Shown here: piece by piece, positions 36,931 through 43,837 of the stretch
Position numbering within the stretch: position 1 is the stretch's first letter
How the letters are laid out: the number at the start of each line of letters is the position of its first letter
Source of the DNA: Thiomicrospira pelophila DSM 1534
Lineage (GTDB): Bacteria; Pseudomonadota; Gammaproteobacteria; Thiomicrospirales; Thiomicrospiraceae
Assembly: GCF_000711195.1 (NCBI RefSeq)
Contig: NZ_JOMR01000001.1
Span: forward strand, 558,001-622,000
DNA length: 64,000 bases
Direction of reading: 5' to 3'
Made by a program: the position numbers and the translations under genes
Notes under the pieces: generated by a model
Seen by the model: only the letters and a program-made list of their open reading frames with translations
Database searches by the model: none
Told to the model about the DNA's origin: nothing

Positions 36931-37857
36931 ATGCGAACGATGTCGGATCGTGATGGCCTGATTTGGATGGACGGTCAAATGGTGCCTTGGCGCGAAGCCA
37001 ACACGCATGTTTTAACTCACACCTTACATTATGGTATGGGTGTTTTTGAAGGTGTGCGTGCGTATGATGCCGAGCAAGGCACCGCGATTTTTCGCTTAGA
37101 AGCGCATACCGATCGCCTGTTTAATTCAGCGAAAATTATGAATATGCCGATGCCGTTTGATAAAACCACGCTTAACGAAGCGCAGCGTGCCGCGGTGCGT
37201 GAGAATGGTTTGAAATCGGCTTATATTCGTCCGATGGTGTATTACGGCTCAGAAGGCATGGGTTTACGTGCCGATAATTTGAAAACTCACGTGATTATCG
37301 CAGCCTGGGAATGGGGTGCGTATATGGGTGAAGAAAACCTAACCCGTGGTATCAAGGTCGCGACTTCGTCCTACACACGTCATCACGTTAACATTACCAT
37401 GACCAAGGCGAAAGCGAACGGTGCGTACATGAACTCAATGTTAGCTTTGCAAGAAGCGGTATCGCACGGTTGTGATGAAGCGCTATTGTTAGACACTGAA
37501 GGTTATGTGTGTGAAGGTAGTGGCGAAAACTTCTTTATGATTCGTGACGGCGTGATTTATACCCCAGAATTGACGGCGGCCTTGGATGGTATTACGCGTA
37601 AAACCGTGATGCAATTAGCGCGAGAATGTGGTTATGAAGTGGTGGAAAAACGCATTACACGTGACGAAGTTTACATCGCAGATGAAGCCTTCTTCACTGG
37701 CACGGCGGCTGAAGTAACGCCGATTCGTGAATTGGACAATCGTCCGATTGGTCAAGGTTCACGAGGCCCCATTACCGAGCGTTTACAAAGCCTGTATTTT
37801 GACGTGGTTCATGGACGCTCAGCCGCTCATTTAGACTGGTTAGCCACCGTTAAATAA
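36931..37857 (+). CDS. ilvE: Branched-chain amino acid aminotransferase IlvE
   Basis: This 308-residue class IV PLP aminotransferase performs the last step of valine, leucine and isoleucine synthesis. It shows LTHTLHYGMGVFEGVRAYD, SAYIRPMVYYGSEGMGL, MTKAKANGAYMNSMLAL and a C-terminal FFTGTAAEVTPIRELD. The ATG has GAGGAG upstream. It is divergent from argD, and the 295-bp gap holds the argD promoter, its terminator, and an imperfect GGC-rich inverted repeat at 36867-36888 near the likely ilvE promoter. Confidence 0.97.
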   Translation: MRTMSDRDGLIWMDGQMVPWREANTHVLTHTLHYGMGVFEGVRAYDAEQGTAIFRLEAHTDRLFNSAKIMNMPMPFDKTTLNEAQRAAVRENGLKSAYIRPMVYYGSEGMGLRADNLKTHVIIAAWEWGAYMGEENLTRGIKVATSSYTRHHVNITMTKAKANGAYMNSMLALQEAVSHGCDEALLLDTEGYVCEGSGENFFMIRDGVIYTPELTAALDGITRKTVMQLARECGYEVVEKRITRDEVYIADEAFFTGTAAEVTPIRELDNRPIGQGSRGPITERLQSLYFDVVHGRSAAHLDWLATVK

Positions 37858-37865
37858 GATTTCGT

Positions 37866-37887
37866 ACGGCGGCAAATTGCCCGCCGT
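37866..37887 (+). terminator. GC-rich hairpin after ilvE, weak U-run
   Basis: ACGGCGG (37866-37872) pairs with CCGCCGT (37881-37887) around a short loop that can add a GGCAA/TTGCC alternative. Only GTTT follows. It may partly stop ilvE transcription before the zinc-protein gene 25 bp downstream, or stabilise the mRNA end. Confidence 0.45.
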
Positions 37888-37911
37888 GTTTACACGCTTT
37901 AAGGAGTGACA

Positions 37912-38124
37912 ATGAGTTCAAAAGCAACCGATTCATGTGCGCAAACGCACGTTGAAGTAACCTACGACGATTTGCCATTGTATTGCCCAACCAATAATCA
38001 GTCGGTATGGGACGCACATCCGCGCGTATTTTTGCCGATTGAAGAGACCGGCGAAGCTAAATGCCCCTACTGTGGTACGGAATACGTTTTAAAAGACTGG
38101 GATCCGAATCGTTCGGCGCACTAA
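37912..38124 (+). CDS. Small zinc-finger protein, zf-CHCC family
   Basis: This 70-residue protein carries LPLYCP, then FLPIEETGEAKCPYCGTEYVLKDW, matching the zf-CHCC family (PF10276) related to mitochondrial NDUFS6-like zinc domains. The zinc ligands are Cys in LYCP, His in DAHPRV and the CPYC pair. The ATG at 37912 has AAGGAG at ideal distance; a GTG two codons earlier overlaps that site. It overlaps the next gene by TAATG. Such proteins commonly sit next to ilvE in gammaproteobacteria; their role is not known to me. Confidence 0.85.
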   Translation: MSSKATDSCAQTHVEVTYDDLPLYCPTNNQSVWDAHPRVFLPIEETGEAKCPYCGTEYVLKDWDPNRSAH

Positions 38125-39032
38125 TGATTCGAGATTCAAACCCGACCACCAGGCCTGGTGGTCGGTCTCCCTACCAAGGCTTAAATATCGAGCCTAAGCA
38201 ATTACCTAATATTCTCTCTGCGCAACCCCAACCGACCTTATATCACGACAGTACGCATCAGCTTTTCTATCTGCAAACCGAGCAGGGCGACAAGGTCTTA
38301 AAAACGTTGAACCCCAATGCCCAACAACAAGATTTTTGGCGTAATGTACGTGTGCTATTTGGTTTAGATCTGCAACAACATCTCCAGCACCAGGCCTGGT
38401 GCTCGCGTCAATTGGCAGACTTAACCGATTTGGCGATTCCGCAGATTGAATGGGCAGTGAATCCTTCTGAAAGTTTGCAGGGATTTGTCTTAGCCTCAAA
38501 ACTCGCGGGTGAAACCGGTCAAGCAAAATGGATGAATCAGACCAATGTTGAACGCTTCGCGCGACATTTAAGTTCGTTGCATCAGGTTCAATATTCCAGC
38601 TGGGGGGTTTGGCATCAGCCGCAATATCCACTTAACGATTGGTCAACCAGACTCGCGCAGCGTTTAAAAAGCTGGATGAATTCGACCGACCACCAGGCCT
38701 GGTGGTCGGCGATAGAGCAGGCTGAGGCGCTGCATATTGATTCAGCCGTGCCCACCATGTTGGATTGTCGTTGGGATCAGTTTTTATTTGAGCAGAAGCA
38801 ATTGTCTGCCTTGGTAGATTTGGACGCGTTTGTGCTCGCGCCGGTCGAATTAACCTGGGTGATATTGGAATATCTTTTGGACGAACACCAGGCCTGGTGG
38901 TTTAAGCAAGCCTATGGCGATTTGCCCGATTTAACACAGGTGCGTGCCCCTTATCGCTTGTGGTTGTTTGGTTTGAACTTGCTAGGCGAAACCGATTTGG
39001 CGCACTGGATGGCCGCGCCCACACGGTTTTAA
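38124..39032 (+). CDS. APH-fold phosphotransferase-like protein, rich in palindrome copies
   Basis: This 302-residue protein looks like a divergent aminoglycoside-phosphotransferase/choline-kinase fold: YLQTEQGDKVLKTLN (a possible ATP-lysine strand), IPQIEWAV, then MLDCRWDQFLFEQKQLSALVDLDAF, where D-x-D could be the metal site. The classical HGDxxxxN loop is replaced by LDCRWDQF. It starts by TAATG overlap with the zinc gene. It converges on pnuT with a 4-bp overlap, so a thiamine- or sugar-kinase role is possible but only by neighbourhood. It carries four exact palindromes, including a 24-bp one 18 bases after the start codon and another inside. Confidence 0.55.
   Translation: MIRDSNPTTRPGGRSPYQGLNIEPKQLPNILSAQPQPTLYHDSTHQLFYLQTEQGDKVLKTLNPNAQQQDFWRNVRVLFGLDLQQHLQHQAWCSRQLADLTDLAIPQIEWAVNPSESLQGFVLASKLAGETGQAKWMNQTNVERFARHLSSLHQVQYSSWGVWHQPQYPLNDWSTRLAQRLKSWMNSTDHQAWWSAIEQAEALHIDSAVPTMLDCRWDQFLFEQKQLSALVDLDAFVLAPVELTWVILEYLLDEHQAWWFKQAYGDLPDLTQVRAPYRLWLFGLNLLGETDLAHWMAAPTRF
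38142..38165. repeat. 24-bp perfect palindrome near a start codon
   Basis: The ACCAGGCCTGGT core (38148-38159) is flanked by CCGACC and GGTCGG, making a perfect 24-bp palindrome. It lies 18 bases after the ATG of the APH-like gene and encodes PTTRPGGR. The identical 24-mer recurs at 38686-38709. A hairpin this close to the start codon could affect translation. Confidence 0.95.
38386..38403. repeat. 18-bp extended palindrome
   Basis: The core 38389-38400 with AGC and GCT arms is a perfect 18-bp palindrome. It encodes HQAWC in the APH-like protein. Confidence 0.9.
38686..38709. repeat. 24-bp perfect palindrome, second copy
   Basis: Same 24 bases as 38142-38165, 544 bp downstream, but in another reading phase: here it encodes DHQAWWS. 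A further exact core lies at 38887-38898 (HQAWW). The same DNA read in two phases argues that selection or copying acts on DNA, not on the peptide. Confidence 0.95.
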
Positions 39033-39640
39033 AGAGAGGCACTTTGGTGCTGTGCGCGATAAAGTTTTAACCAATTAACAAACCCATAAACCGCGAGACC
39101 AAGATAAAGCACAAACATCGCTGCAGTCAGCAAATAGCCGGTTTGCCAATAAAGCACCACCGCCGTGCTATCAATTACCAACCAATAGAGCCAGTTTTCC
39201 AATACCTTGCGTGCCATCATATAAGTGGTGAGCATGGAAAACACCATCACAAACCCGTCTAAATAGGGTTTTTGGCTAGCCTCAAACAAGGTTAATAAAC
39301 CGCCGAGTGAAAAAGTCAGCAACACGCCTAAACTAATAAAAACAGCGTGATAACCCCAGCGCCAACGATGAATGTGTAACTCAGGTTGGCTAATGCTGCC
39401 TCGGGTCCAGACATAAAAACCGTACACCGCCATGGACATGTAAAAGAAGTGTAAGAAAGATTGCATCGGCAGCATGCCGTTCCAAAACAGCAGGGTATAA
39501 ATCGCGGTGCTTACAAAAGCCGCTGGCCAACACCAAACCGATTCGCGCGCGGCTAGAATCACATAAGCGATGCCCAGCGCAACCGCAATCGCCTCCCAAA
39601 TAGATTGCTGGCTAAATTGCGCCCAAATCTCAGCAAGCAT
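39029..39640 (-). CDS. pnuT: PnuC-family permease, probably thiamine transporter PnuT
   Basis: This 203-residue protein has seven hydrophobic segments and the PnuC signature ESVWCWPAAFVSTAIYTLLFWNGMLPMQSFLHFFYMSMAVYGFYVW. PnuC proteins carry nicotinamide riboside; the PnuT branch carries thiamine and is typically found after TPP riboswitches. Here the TPP riboswitch, TonB receptor and YkoF-like protein lie upstream on the same strand, so PnuT is the better call. The start ATG (39638-39640) overlaps the end of the YkoF-like gene by 11 bp. Its 3' end overlaps the APH-like gene by 4 bp. Confidence 0.8.
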   Translation of the reverse strand: MLAEIWAQFSQQSIWEAIAVALGIAYVILAARESVWCWPAAFVSTAIYTLLFWNGMLPMQSFLHFFYMSMAVYGFYVWTRGSISQPELHIHRWRWGYHAVFISLGVLLTFSLGGLLTLFEASQKPYLDGFVMVFSMLTTYMMARKVLENWLYWLVIDSTAVVLYWQTGYLLTAAMFVLYLGLAVYGFVNWLKLYRAQHQSASL

Positions 39641-39896
39641 CAATTTTGGCCTTGGAGCGATTGACCCCGACCATTTTCATTACAAAAATGGTGTGTGGGT
39701 TTTGTTCAAATACGGTTTCAAGCTCTTTGGTCATCAAGTTCATAATCGTGCGATAGTCACCAAACACCTGAGTGCTGAGGCTATTGCGCTCAAGCACCAG
39801 GCCTGGTGCTTGTTCTAAACGCTCGATAAAGTCAATAATCGGTTGGCAAAATTCGTCTTGTAACGGGTACATACTGATATCAAGTGAAATATTCAT
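39630..39896 (-). CDS. YkoF-like thiamine/HMP-binding protein
   Basis: This 88-residue protein has the pattern MNISLDISMYPLQDEF, NSLSTQVFGDYRTIMNLMTKELE and TIFVMKMVGVN, which resembles the single YkoF domain (thiamine or hydroxymethylpyrimidine binding). Its position between a riboswitch-controlled TonB receptor and pnuT supports binding of thiamine or a precursor in the cytosol. An AAGGA site precedes the ATG. The perfect 22-bp palindrome at 39791-39812 writes APGLVLE into it. Family assignment is from memory of the motif and needs a profile search. Confidence 0.65.
   Translation of the reverse strand: MNISLDISMYPLQDEFCQPIIDFIERLEQAPGLVLERNSLSTQVFGDYRTIMNLMTKELETVFEQNPHTIFVMKMVGVNRSKAKIDAC
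39791..39812. repeat. 22-bp perfect palindrome in YkoF-like gene
   Basis: The core 39796-39807 is flanked by CAAGC and GCTTG, a perfect 22-bp palindrome. The CAAGC arms resemble those at 25959-25984 (AACAAG) and 46571-46582 (AAGC on the left). Confidence 0.95.
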
Positions 39897-39918
39897 AGGG
39901 TTATTCCTTTGTTCTTTT

Positions 39919-39983
39919 ACTGCGAAGACACGGAGTTGTTAAGCGTTAGCTTTTCACCCTCTCCCTGGGTGGGTGAGGGTGAA
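39919..39983. repeat. Intergenic repeat remnants and a CCCTC/GAGGG hairpin
   Basis: ACTGCGAAGACACGGAGT (39919-39936) resembles one arm of the 4654-4714 inverted repeat. It is followed by TTCACCCTC (39953-39961) and GAGGGTGAA (39975-39983), a 9-bp perfect stem around a GC-rich loop. Both lie in the 100-bp gap between the TonB receptor and the YkoF-like gene. The hairpin may reduce transcription into the downstream pair. Confidence 0.5.
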
Positions 39984-39996
39984 GTGTCACCTTTGG

Positions 39997-42156
39997 TTAA
40001 AACCGCACTCTCGTGGTCAAACCAACTTGGCGCGGATCGCCAAGGGCGATATATTGGTGTTCGCCGTCACCATCAAAGTGGTCAAAAAAGTAACCTCTTG
40101 TAGCATAACGCTCATCTGTTAGGTTTTTGCCCCAGAAATAGACTTCCCAGTCCTTGGCCTCATAGCCTATTCGCGCATTAGCGATGGTATAGGCTTTAGA
40201 TTTTTCATTATGTACATTGTCGAAATAAAATGCATCCATGCCTTGAACTTCGACTCGACCAAACCAGCCTTGGTCATGTCGATATTGACCACCGATTAAA
40301 TATTGATAGTTGGGCGCATGCGCTGCACCGCGATCGGCCATATCAAATTCTTCATTAATCGGCGTGCCTTTAACTTGAGTTTGTAATAATCCCAAATTAG
40401 CAAAAACCAGCCAGCGGCTATTGACCTGCCAGTCGATTTCGGTTTCTAGTCCATAGTGTTGTGCTGAATCTAAGTTTTCAGTAAAGAATACCCATTCATA
40501 ACCGCCAGGTTCATAGCTGTAACCATCAAACTGTGGATTTTGACGATCCATATAAAATAAGGTCGTCGCTGTTTTGATTGCACCGTAGTTGGAGCGTAAG
40601 CCAATTTCATAGTTATAAAGAGTTTCGGCTTCGAAGGTTAAATTTTGTTCAGTACTTTGTCCGGTATTAAAGCCGCTCGCTTTAAAACCTCGGTTAAATC
40701 CGGCAAAGGCGGTATGGCGTTCGTTGTATTTATGCGTGTAAGTTATTGAACCGCCCCAAAGGGTTTCTACTGGTTCATGTTCATCCAGTAGGGTGTAATC
40801 AAAATCAGCGTGCGGACCAACGACATTTCCACTTGCATCGTACTCAAAAGCGGATCCGAAGTTACGTTTGGTTTGCGTGAAATCTTTGCGATTATGTTCA
40901 GCCCTTATGCTGTAACTCAGCGTTTTTTGATTTGATATTGCTTGATCAAGTTGACCATATAGAGCCAATTTCTCATTGGTGAAATCACTGCTAATATCGT
41001 TGTTATAAATATCTGGACCTTCCGTTGGGCAGGTAAATCCGTAACAACTTTGAAAGCGTTCTGCGCGATCATTTGTTTCAGTTAAATGTGACGCATAAAG
41101 CCCGACGAGCCAATCGGTTGATTGATTAAAGAGTTTGCTAGAATCAGTTGATTTCCAGCGAAAATCTTGGCTAAAGTTCTGGCGTGTTTGTGTGCTTTGA
41201 TAGGTACCGTTACTCTTTTCTTCATCAAAGGCTTGCCAGTCTAAATCATAGTCGTAGTGACTTGTGTTGTCCGCAAAGCTGGTAGTGGAAGTGAGTTGAT
41301 AGTTTGAATTGCCATCATATTGGACTTTCAAAGAACTGGCATTGGCTTTTTGAGTGTCTTTACCTGGCTCATCAGAAAGACTGGTAAAGCTATTATCACG
41401 CGTAAACACATCATAGCCGTTATTAATATCAGCGTGCATGAGGCTTAAATCAAATTGAGTATCGTCACCGGCCCACCAGCGTAGTTTAGCTCGCGCGGTG
41501 AGCTCGTTTTTTTGGTTGGTATCGGTGCGGTCTAGGGTGTCGTTATCACGGAAGCCATCGCTGTTATGTTTGAACAGGCTGACACGGTATTGCGGACTTT
41601 TGTCTTCGGATGTGAAAGCGCCACTGGTCATGACGCCAAGTTCTTTCAGGTTATCCGTGCCCACGCTCGCTTCAATTAAACTTTCTTTATAAGGCGTTGG
41701 GTCGTTAGTTTGGATGTTTACCAAGCCGGCGAGGGCGCTGGCTCCATAACGTGTGCTTTGTGGGCCGCGTAATACTTCGACTTGTTTGACGTCAAATAAA
41801 TTGCCGACCATGCCGATGCCGCTGAAATCAATTTCATCGACCGCAAACCCCACACTGGCGTTGGGTGCGCCGGTGTATTCGTCACGTTCGCCCATACCGC
41901 GAATTTGGATATGACGCGGACGCGATGATTGCCCGGAAAAATTGACATTGGGGGTTTGTAATAACACATCGCCAAAATGGGTGGCGCCGCGATCTTGCAA
42001 TTCAGCTTCATCCATAATATCGACGCTGGCAGCGATATCCGTTTCGCTGGTTTCGCGTAAATCGGCATTCACGGTAATGGTAGATAAGTTGTTTTCAGCT
42101 AGTACCAGGCCTGGTATAAGGGCGATTAAAGCAAATGGAAGTGGTTTGAGTTTCAT
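39997..42156 (-). CDS. TonB-dependent outer membrane receptor, probably for thiamine
   Basis: This 719-residue protein has a signal peptide (FALIALIPGLVLA, cleaved before ENNLS), a possible TonB box STITVNA, a plug domain (VDIMDEAELQDRGATHFGDVLLQTPNVNF, then VEVLRGPQSTRYGASALAGLVNIQT) and a 22-strand barrel ending GLTTRVRF with C-terminal Phe. The last segments KNLTDERYATRGYFF are typical. A TPP riboswitch directly upstream predicts repression by thiamine pyrophosphate, so thiamine or a derivative is the likely ligand. The exact palindrome 42104-42115 lies in the signal peptide and encodes PGLV. Confidence 0.9.
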   Translation of the reverse strand: MKLKPLPFALIALIPGLVLAENNLSTITVNADLRETSETDIAASVDIMDEAELQDRGATHFGDVLLQTPNVNFSGQSSRPRHIQIRGMGERDEYTGAPNASVGFAVDEIDFSGIGMVGNLFDVKQVEVLRGPQSTRYGASALAGLVNIQTNDPTPYKESLIEASVGTDNLKELGVMTSGAFTSEDKSPQYRVSLFKHNSDGFRDNDTLDRTDTNQKNELTARAKLRWWAGDDTQFDLSLMHADINNGYDVFTRDNSFTSLSDEPGKDTQKANASSLKVQYDGNSNYQLTSTTSFADNTSHYDYDLDWQAFDEEKSNGTYQSTQTRQNFSQDFRWKSTDSSKLFNQSTDWLVGLYASHLTETNDRAERFQSCYGFTCPTEGPDIYNNDISSDFTNEKLALYGQLDQAISNQKTLSYSIRAEHNRKDFTQTKRNFGSAFEYDASGNVVGPHADFDYTLLDEHEPVETLWGGSITYTHKYNERHTAFAGFNRGFKASGFNTGQSTEQNLTFEAETLYNYEIGLRSNYGAIKTATTLFYMDRQNPQFDGYSYEPGGYEWVFFTENLDSAQHYGLETEIDWQVNSRWLVFANLGLLQTQVKGTPINEEFDMADRGAAHAPNYQYLIGGQYRHDQGWFGRVEVQGMDAFYFDNVHNEKSKAYTIANARIGYEAKDWEVYFWGKNLTDERYATRGYFFDHFDGDGEHQYIALGDPRQVGLTTRVRF

Positions 42157-42242
42157 GGTTTTCCTTTTACATATTTATGTGTGTAAAAGGACAGGAAGAC
42201 CGCGAGTTGCGTCAAGAGTTTTTGACTAAAATGGCGTGTCAT

Positions 42243-42330
42243 GCCTGTCCCTACGCTGGTATTAACCAGATCAGGTTCTTAGGGTTTCGATTTTCTGCAA
42301 TCGATCTCAGGCCGAATAGACCACCCCTTG
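42243..42330 (-). promoter_or_regulatory. TPP riboswitch (THI element)
   Basis: Read leftwards the sequence has GGGGTGGTC, the conserved GGCCTGAGA block (42305-42313), and ACCTGATCTGG followed by TTAATACCAGCGTAGGGA (42248-42276). These are the pyrimidine- and pyrophosphate-sensing helices of the TPP riboswitch in correct order. It ends about 90 bases before the TonB receptor ATG. In gammaproteobacteria such elements usually block translation or cause termination when TPP is bound. Confidence 0.97.
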
Positions 42331-42389
42331 GCAAATTTGAGCGCAAATTGTAACACAAGCACCATTTAAGCCTATGTAAAATCATTGGC

Positions 42390-42422
42390 AAACTAATACA
42401 GTAAAGCTACTAAACTAATACA
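42390..42422 (+). repeat. Direct repeat AAACTAATACA, possible operator
   Basis: AAACTAATACA occurs at 42390-42400 and again at 42412-42422, 22 bp centre to centre, i.e. two helical turns. It lies between the TPP riboswitch and the STAS gene, in their shared upstream region. The spacing suits paired binding of one regulator, but no protein can be named. Confidence 0.5.
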
Positions 42423-42551
42423 ATCGCCGATTTAAGAAGTGCTAGAATATTGATTAATGTCAATTATGATATTGTTGCGCTTAATGTTCACTTCATTCTA
42501 ATTAGGCGACTATTATTAAATCAGTCAGAAAAAAATAAAGAGGGTTCAAAT

Positions 42552-42857
42552 ATGTCATCGGTATCCGCAAAAATGAATCAAGATTGTCTCGAAATCGCCG
42601 TGGATGGCGTATTTGATATTGAGCTTTATCATGATTTTAACAACGCATATAAAGACTATATTGGCAAAGCTAATCGTTATGTTATTGACTTTGATCGCAC
42701 TGACCGTATTGATAGTGCCGCGTTGGGTTTGATGTTATTGATGCGCCAAAAAGTGGGAACGGAAAACAGGGTAATTAAGTTAATTAACGCCAACGACAAG
42801 GTGATGCGCAGTTTAGAAACCGCCCAGTTTGGTAAATTGTTTGATATGGATGCTTAA
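42552..42857 (+). CDS. STAS-domain anti-sigma factor antagonist
   Basis: This 101-residue protein has the SpoIIAA-like STAS fold. The VIDFDRTDRIDSAALGLMLLMRQKVG segment carries Ser55 after Asp54, the expected phosphorylation site. The ATG at 42552 has AGAGGG upstream; a longer open frame begins about 100 bases earlier without support. It is first of three signalling genes. It likely cycles between free and Ser-phosphorylated forms under the next gene's kinase-like domain. Confidence 0.85.
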   Translation: MSSVSAKMNQDCLEIAVDGVFDIELYHDFNNAYKDYIGKANRYVIDFDRTDRIDSAALGLMLLMRQKVGTENRVIKLINANDKVMRSLETAQFGKLFDMDA

Positions 42858-42904
42858 TCGTTAATCAGTTGTGTTATACAAACTAAGGTTGCAAAGGAAA
42901 ACGA

Positions 42905-43828
42905 ATGTCCGTTAATCAAACTCGATTATTATTGATAGATGATACGCCAGCATCGCTAAAATTGTTAAGCATGATGGTGGCTAACGCGGGTTGGGAATTT
43001 GATACCGCCGTGGATGGCGAAGACGCGTTGAATAAAATCAAGGCACGAACCCCGGACTATTATAGTGTGGTGGTCTCGGACTGGTTGATGCCTAAAATGG
43101 ATGGCATCGCATTACTGAAAGCCTTAAAAAAAGATTCAGAACGTCGCCAGATACCGGTTATTCTGCAAACGGCACTGGCGGATAAAGAGTCGGTTCAACA
43201 GGGTTTAAGAGAAGGTGCATTTTATTATTTAGCCAAGCCGCTCGATATGGAGTTGGTGCAATCGGTTATTCGTTCCGCTTTACGTGATTATAAAACCCAC
43301 CAAAACTTGCGCGCGGAAATCAATAAAATTACCGCGTCTTTTGCTACCGCTAAACACGCCGAATTTGAATATAAAACCCTTGAAGAAGCTCGTGGTTTAT
43401 CATCCTTGCTAGCCAGCTTGTGCGCAGAGCCGGATGAAGCGGTTGTAGGCTTGTTTGAGTTAATGGTGAATGCGGTTGAGCATGGTAATTTGGCCATTAC
43501 TTACGATGAAAAAACTCAATTGATCAACGAAGGCCGTTTAATTGACGAAGTTCAACAACGTCTGGCCGATGACACCTATCGCGATAAAGTCGTGGCATTA
43601 ACATTAGACGTGCGTGCGGCCGAAATAGACGTCACCATTCGAGATATGGGGGAGGGGTTTGATTTTGAACAATATCTCAACTTCTCTTTGGAGCGCATGT
43701 TAGACAATCACGGGCGTGGTATTATGATGGCCAACCAGGCCGGATTTAAAAAGCTCGAATATTCTGATGGTGGTCGTCAAGTCAGTTGTTGCATTGATCG
43801 CGCCGCATTCACTCACTTATCAAGTTAG
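42905..43828 (+). CDS. Receiver domain fused to RsbW-type HATPase
   Basis: This 307-residue protein has an N-terminal receiver domain (RLLLIDDTPAS, phospho-acceptor D59 in VVSDWLMPKMDG, conserved Lys in YLAKPLD). From about residue 160 it has an HATPase_c region (FELMVNAVEHGNL, IRDMGEGFDF, NHGRGIMMANQAG) resembling serine-kinase/anti-sigma RsbW. It probably phosphorylates the adjacent STAS protein under control of its receiver. No sigma factor gene is in the window, so the final target is unknown. Confidence 0.85.
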   Translation: MSVNQTRLLLIDDTPASLKLLSMMVANAGWEFDTAVDGEDALNKIKARTPDYYSVVVSDWLMPKMDGIALLKALKKDSERRQIPVILQTALADKESVQQGLREGAFYYLAKPLDMELVQSVIRSALRDYKTHQNLRAEINKITASFATAKHAEFEYKTLEEARGLSSLLASLCAEPDEAVVGLFELMVNAVEHGNLAITYDEKTQLINEGRLIDEVQQRLADDTYRDKVVALTLDVRAAEIDVTIRDMGEGFDFEQYLNFSLERMLDNHGRGIMMANQAGFKKLEYSDGGRQVSCCIDRAAFTHLSS

Positions 43829-43837
43829 ACCTCAATT

